Source of the DNA: Microstegium vimineum
Lineage: Eukaryota > Streptophyta > Magnoliopsida > Poales > Poaceae
Length of the DNA stretch: 64,000 nt
Direction of reading: 5' to 3'
Assembly: GCA_022036555.1 (NCBI GenBank)
Contig: CM039135.1
Coordinates: 42,649,312 to 42,713,311 of the forward strand
Below the pieces are notes generated by a model that saw nothing but the letters and a program-made list of their open reading frames with translations, ran no database searches and was not told where the DNA came from. Positions 58,589 through 64,000 of the stretch are shown piece by piece (the first letter of the stretch is position 1; every line of letters begins with the position of its first letter). The translations under genes were made by a program, and so were the position numbers.

Positions 58589-58929
58589 AATTTTAGGTGT
58601 CTGAATTTTAGTTTTATTTTAGGCGACAGTTATTGCATATATTTTATATTACAATTGCAGTTTTAGTTCGTTGCAATTTATGTAGATACGGTCTGTAATT
58701 TTTGGTTCCAGAAATAAACAATAGGTTAGACAAAACTATAAACGTTACAAAATCTTATATATGTTAGCACAAAGACAATTAAACAATTATAATTATTTTT
58801 ATAGGAGGACAAGGACAAAAATTTAATATGTTATAATATAAAGACAAATAACAAAATATAAAATTAACAACTAGTTGATGGTACATTAGTGTTGCCTGAA
58901 ATTATCTTAAATTTCAGGCACCTGAAATA
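58589..58929. mobile_element. Inverted-repeat MITE, ~340 bp
   Basis: ATTTTAGGTGTCTGAATTTT then AGTTTTATTTTAGGCGAC at the left matches an inverted right arm ATTTCAGGTGCCTGAAATTT then AAGATAATTTCAGGCAAC over ~38 bp. The interior is AT-rich and non-coding. Each arm itself carries a TTTAGG/TTCAGG word twice. Confidence 0.65.
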
Positions 58930-60197
58930 TAAAAAAAGTATATAAATATTAATATCTTTTATATATAATTGATGAAAGTTTAAAAACGGACTTTTCTTAG
59001 AACGAGAATGGCTTATATTCTGTGGGAGGAAGTATCGTCGGGTTGGAGATCGTGGCACGTACTACTCATGCGTGGTGATAGAGTACACGTCAGATCTGGC
59101 AGGCGGGGTGCCATGCATTACGGTCACAAACGGGCTTGAAATTCCAAGCTCCCGTCCATCCAAAAGACTAAAACCAACATGTGCGTGTCCATGGACGGTA
59201 TTGCTTATCAGATCGAATTGAAGTTTTGCATATATATCCAATAATTCCCCGATTGACTTTCCACGTCGTTGCGATTGTATATGCACGCGTACGTGCGGCA
59301 CGCATAAGTAAACTGCATCGTACCGTCGTCCCTCTCCGATCCAAGTCATCATCATCGATCCCCAACTTCGATGGAAACGGACTCGGACTGGAACTGGATA
59401 TGCATGCACACATCACGTGCAAACGCTGCATCAACAGGGTATTCATATACAGTATCATGCAAAAAAGAAAGAAAAAACGTGACGGCCGGCCGGAGTCCGT
59501 GCGGAGAGGTTTTATTCCGACATGGACATGGACATATATGGTCCTGGTCCTGGCGTAGGAAAAATGAACCAGCAAGAGCTAGGCTGGCAGCAGAAAAATC
59601 GAATGCATGCATGAATGCAGCCGTCGATCGTCCTCCGTCCGTCTCGATCAGACGCATCACGAGTGTTCCGGACCAGCCAGAGCGCCGCTGTACGTAGTAC
59701 ACGGTCCACACGTGCGTCCGCGTCCGGCAGTCGTCGTGCCGGCCGAGCGTTGTTATTTGCCTTGTCATCAATCAGCTTCGCTCTCGATGACTAGCTAGCA
59801 TATATGCAGGATGCAGCAAGCAAGCTAGCAAGGACAGGTCGAGAGAGACAGCAAGCCTGAATTCGAGAGCCAAGCCAGGGGGGCATGCATGCACACAGGT
59901 CGACGCATCCATCGGCGGCCGGCCAAACACGCACGCACGAGGCAACAAGGCTGCACTGCAGCTACAGCTAGCTCCCGTCCAGCCTGACAACACGGCATGC
60001 CCACCGTGCATGGCGATCGATGCCGTACGGGTGCTGCAACGGGAACGGGAGCGGTGCCGTGTGCCGGCGCGTCGTCCGCCGCTTGCATGAAATGGTCAAA
60101 TGGAACGTCGTCGCGGTCGATCTGTCCCGTCCGGCAAGCAGCGCATGCAGTGACATGGGGCCACGTGCATAAAAAGACCTAGCCCACAACACCACCA
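58930..60197. other. Gene-free spacer
   Basis: I see no gene. Between 59050 and 60180 the GC content rises and open frames overlap on both strands in all phases, but none shows a domain or a consistent splice structure. CATGCATG words are frequent. Confidence 0.4.
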
Positions 60198-62129
60198 TCT
60201 CTCTCCCAACAACTATAAAAAGACTAAAAGTAAGACTGTCGTTTCGTCCGTAAAAAATTTTCGCCTCACCACTCCGGCACCCGTGCGATCGTTGTTCAAT
60301 CTGTCAAAGCAATATAAGGTAACACGGCCCCGCGACTCGCCGCGCCCCGCCGCGGCCGACGACGACTGCGCGACCCGCCCGCCCCGCCCTCTGCTCTGCG
60401 ACTCACCGCCCCTGCGCCGACCTACGCCGCCGTGGTATTTCCCGTTCGTGCTCTGTAGTTTCACAATGATTCAGGGGGAGGGAGTTAGAAGAATAGAGTT
60501 AGCAACTGACTGTGGATTTTGTTTGATTTTTACTCTGTACATTTCTGGCCATTCAATGCATACGCATTAGCTGGTGAGCTTGCTGTACATACATGCACAA
60601 CACCTAGAAGGCACTGCATGTCAATATTTTTCTTTATTTCTAATATTGAGAAATAGGAGATATTTATATTTTGTATTATACTCTGTTTATTTACAAGAAA
60701 CACATTCTTCTAATTAGATTCTTTGAGAAGGTGACCTCTTCAAGGGAGAGAAGTGGCTAAGAAAAAAAGCTCAGACACCAAGCAAACCAGAGCTCTCTTA
60801 TATTCTTCGAGAAGGTGATGCAAACACTTCCTGTTGTAACTTGCATAACCAAAGCTCCGTTAATAAAGGCGAGAATGATGCCTGCAATAAAGCTCAGATT
60901 TGCCTATGCATGGTCGTGTTTAATGCCTTTGAGTCAATACTTTCATAGTTTGATTCACTTACTAAGAATATGTGCAGTCCTGGCAATCAGGTATTTGGAA
61001 GCTCGAAAATCAGGTATTTGGAAGCGAGCATGTAGTAAGGTTGCTGCAAGGCAACAATTCAGCTATTATGGGAAAATTTAGTTGATTGACATGGTTTGTT
61101 CTAATGAGATTTTAGTTTATTCTGCAGACAAGATGCTTGTTATTTTATCTGGGTCTTACTCCGATTCTTATCCCCATTATTTAGTCATTAGTTGAAAGTT
61201 TAGCTTTCAATCACTTCCAAATGATGCCCTGACATGCATGTGGTTCAATCCCTCACAAATGCTTTGTTTCAAACAAAAAGTTCGATTTGACCATTATTGG
61301 TTCTTTATCTAAAAATTAATATTGTTTCATTTACCAGGATTGTTTCGAGCCTGCTTTAGTAATGCTACAAACTTAATTAAAATTTTCTAATAACAAACCA
61401 TCTCTTAGTCTTGGCTAGACAGGACTTTACCTATATATACCATTAGCACTAACCTCTATGCTGAAATTGATTGTTCGTTCTTCCAACATGCAGCACTGAA
61501 GCACAGATTGATACGCACAAGTGGTGAATTGTGTAGCTTCAAGGTTTATCTCAGCCAAATCATCTTGAAAAAATTAAGAGGCAGTGTGAGCCGTTCTATT
61601 TTTTTTCAGAGAACTGATCTAAAGTTGCAGTTTACATTCAACCCACTACATAGTACATTTATCAGAGCACAACAGAGGTTAGTGATTACCCTATTCAAAT
61701 TCCTTCAAGAATAGTGTTGCATGGTCAATTATATCTCCATATGTGCAGCAATTGACCTAAAAATATTAATTGGAGGGCTGCTTGAGTTAACTGTAATGGT
61801 GATGCATGCTATGAGTCGGATTTAAATGATTAACTTGTTTCTTCGTGCTATTGATGCTTATACATTGGTCTTCTCTGTGTTGTGTCTTTCTTGCAGGTAG
61901 ACATCTTAGAAACATCAGAAGCCAGCTTGAGAACAAACAGAAAGGTGAGGAGATTTGTTAATTTTAGTTTGAACCATACAGTCTTTCAAAAGGCTGAGAT
62001 ATTTTTTTACAAGGTTTTGTCAAAAAATAAATATTTGTGCATTGTCATAATACGATTATAATGTCATCAATTTTCTTTGGAACTTGAAATGTTTTTTTTT
62101 CTATATGAAACATTTATAGTGGAAATTTT
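60198..62129. other. Upstream part of a possible gene-capturing Helitron; no clear exon
   Basis: A TC preceded by A at 60198 (TCTCTCTCCCAACAACTATA) followed by CGTCCGTAAAAAATTTTCGC, then a GC-rich patch at 60320-60440, then AT-rich filler. This order resembles the 5' side of the Helitron at 15306-21714, but the boundary is a guess. The GC-rich patch may be a captured or native first exon. I cannot assign a product. Confidence 0.3.
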
Positions 62130-62240
62130 TTGAGGGAACTTGAATGTGATCCTGAGCTTCCTGTAGTGCTGCTCATGGGAGGTGGAGAGGGCATGGGTCC
62201 TGTCAGGAAGACTGCTAGAGCCCTAGGAAAGTTAACTTAA
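62130..62240 (+). pseudogene. Captured fragment of monogalactosyldiacylglycerol synthase
   Basis: The frame LRELECDPELPVVLLMGGGE followed by GMGPVRKTARALGKLT and a stop matches the MGDG synthase block with the glycine-rich VLLMGGGEGMGP motif (UDP-galactose:diacylglycerol galactosyltransferase of the plastid envelope, GT28 family). Only about 35 residues are present. No other part of the enzyme is visible nearby, and a TAA follows at once, so it is a captured or relic fragment. The neighbouring sequence is AT-rich filler, as in Helitrons that carry gene pieces. Confidence 0.8.
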
Positions 62241-62675
62241 GGATTGATCTCTGTAGTTATATGTATTGAAATTAAGTGCTTCTTTTGTTTTTTTTTCTGA
62301 ATGTAATAATGTATTTTACTACCTTGTAAGAAACATGTGCTCAAGGTCTCAAGTTCAGTGAACGATAGAGATTGTGCGCCTGCTACCGTCACTACATTAA
62401 TTGCATGAACTTATTTTGCCTTTTGAATTTGTTTTGTGAATGTATCACTTCTCTTATTTCATACTTGGGATGAGGCAAGTTGATTTTGTGGGAGATTATA
62501 ACTAGAACTACATTCAGCTGTAAAGTTTCTAATAAGTCAATTTTGTTTCTGGAGAACCGACAAGAACTTGGAATTATAGGTAGAATGTACTACTCATCCA
62601 TTACTATCCACTGTTACCTATTGTTTTCAGAGGAAAACACAAGTTAGTGACACCTAAATGTGACATGCAGTATTG

Positions 62676-64000
62676 ATGGACACAACAAGGCCAATCGGTG
62701 ATCGGGTACCTTTGGAAGACCTTACAAATTTACCACATGGAGGGAATGATACACAATCGGAGCTGATGACACTAGATTGGGATCCTAATGAGCTCAAGAG
62801 GCAGAGGGAGGGAGATTGGTTTGCAACAACGTCCGATGAAAATATGAGTGAATCAAACAGGAAACGTCATCATGTTGACATTGAGCACAATATGGTTGCC
62901 CATTCAACAGGTATGGTGGTGTTGCAGAGTGTCACTTTAATTTGACATATTTGCTATAACTAATAAAAATTTATGCTATGTTTAAACTTCTAGATGGGAA
63001 TACAACAAATGACACCGACGAAAATAGTGACTGGCTCCATAGGCAGTCAACCTACAGTAATAGCGATCAACAATTATCAGGTTACTTATGTAGCTAATAA
63101 ATTTATTTATTAGTGCGACTACTGCAATTATCTCTTGGTGACATAGTGCCCTTGTTGTATGATTCAATTTATATTTATATTATATGGTTATATCTGTAGA
63201 TGTTCCAGTACCTTTAAACAACATTGGTGGCACGATATATTCTGGATATGCATCAGGTCCAATAGATCGGCTTGTCACGTGTCCAAAAGAGCGTAAGCGT
63301 GATCGTGACAGAGCACGAAATGATATGTTGTCTCCTAACCAAAGGGCGTTAATAAATAAGAGACGACGTGAATTATATGCCATGAGAAAGTCTGAAAAGA
63401 TGCTACAAATGAATCCAAAAGAGACTGCCCAGTCAACAGGTATGGTAATAAAATTGATTTCTTTAGAACAAAAATATCATGATTCCCTAGGATAGTTAAA
63501 ATATCAACAAACTAGGTAGCGTGCCCATGTGTTGCTACAAGACAACTAAACTTTTATAATAAAAACACACCGATCATTACGCATTGAAGTTCCTCGTGAT
63601 GTTGACGACAGTTTAATGGAGACGGATATCAACGGTGTTCATGAAATAGGTATGCCTTTATGGAATTGTGGCTTTATTTTTAATTACAAAAAGTGTCTCA
63701 ACAAACCATAATACTCTGTTGCGTAAATTTTATTCTCATACAATTTAAATTATTGTGTATTCTTCATATTTTGACGTTGAGACCATACTTTTCTATTATA
63801 ATATAGGTGTTGTAAATTCATCCAGTTCCATCGAACAAATTGGTACGTGTCCAAATGAGTGTAGGCATGAGCTAGATAGAGCACGAAGGGCTGCAATGTC
63901 TCCCGAACAAAAGGAGCAAATAAACAAAAGGTGACGTGAGTTGTATGCGGCAAAAAATGCACACAAGAATGCTGCAAGAAAATTACAAATGACTCCACAA
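62676..64000 (+). pseudogene. Arginine-rich repeat-module gene, five exons visible, 3' end outside window
   Basis: Exons 62676-62910, 62994-63080, 63200-63439, 63590-63649 and 63807 to the window end join in frame; every intron is GT-AG and falls in phase 1. Exon 3 carries TCPKERKRDRDRARNDMLSP then NQRALINKRRRELYAMRK. Exon 5 carries a second copy: TCPNECRHELDRARRAAMSP then EQKEQINKR. TGA at 63932-63934 sits where exon 3 has an Arg codon, a change CGA to TGA would explain. Exons 1 and 2 contain acidic modules (NPNDE-like DWDPNELKRQREGDW; DENSDWLHRQSTY). I recall arginine-rich RAR...MSPEQ...RRRE modules upstream of Helitron-type replicase/helicase proteins in plants, so this may be the 5' part of such a gene; that is an inference. 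Function otherwise unknown. Confidence 0.55.
63512..63540 (-). other. Helitron-like 3' terminus inside an intron of the repeat-module gene
   Basis: On the minus strand the sequence reads TTGTAGCAACACATGGGCAC then GCTACCTAG and T, closely related to the 3' ends at 21714 and 55032 (GCAAC...GGGCACG...CTAG|T). The stem is degraded. The matching 5' end would lie to the right and I could not find it, so this may be a relic. Confidence 0.55.

Overview
The window is nuclear DNA of a grass (Poaceae). The evidence is many short exons with GT-AG introns, grass-type MITEs (Stowaway-like with TA target duplications, Tourist-like with TTA/TAA), a CACTA element, Gypsy and SIRE-like Copia remnants, Helitron ends, and strong GC contrast between exons and AT-rich spacer. 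A run of exactly 100 Ns (23458-23557) marks a scaffold gap. I cannot name the species.

Layout: (1) 1-834 is the 3' end of a molybdenum-cofactor-sulfurase-like gene on +. It converges on a complete 12-exon HMG-CoA synthase gene on - (1389-5126; 471 aa). (2) 5461-11612 is a composite repeat block. An inverted ~150-bp repeat brackets a truncated Gypsy element with one 3.9-kb LTR, a primer-binding site and decayed ORFs. A small inverted-repeat element carrying a piece that looks like a HAK/KUP potassium transporter interrupts it. (3) 11613-23457 is gene-poor, with several MITEs and a probable ~6.4-kb Helitron (3' end at 21714) holding cytosolic pyruvate-kinase exons. (4) 23823-36392 is a 12.6-kb CACTA element with a TCA target duplication. 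It has a decayed TNP2-type transposase on -, a TNPA-like gene on +, a GRF-zinc-finger cargo gene, and an inserted Copia remnant in permuted order (3' internal - LTR - 5' internal). (5) 37859-47123 holds a full-size ABCG/PDR transporter on - for which I could assemble 22 exons in frame (1374 aa). (6) 47124-60200 is intergenic, full of MITEs, with a compact 877-bp Helitron. (7) 60200-64000 holds an MGDG-synthase gene fragment and the start of a gene with repeated arginine-rich modules and all-phase-1 introns, possibly part of a Helitron coding region or a chimera of captured exons.

The host genes I consider intact are HMG-CoA synthase (mevalonate pathway, cytosol) and the PDR transporter (membrane export); the window shows nothing that ties them functionally. 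The remarkable part of the window is the repeated capture of host gene pieces (HAK, pyruvate kinase, MGDG synthase, GRF protein) by three different kinds of mobile element.
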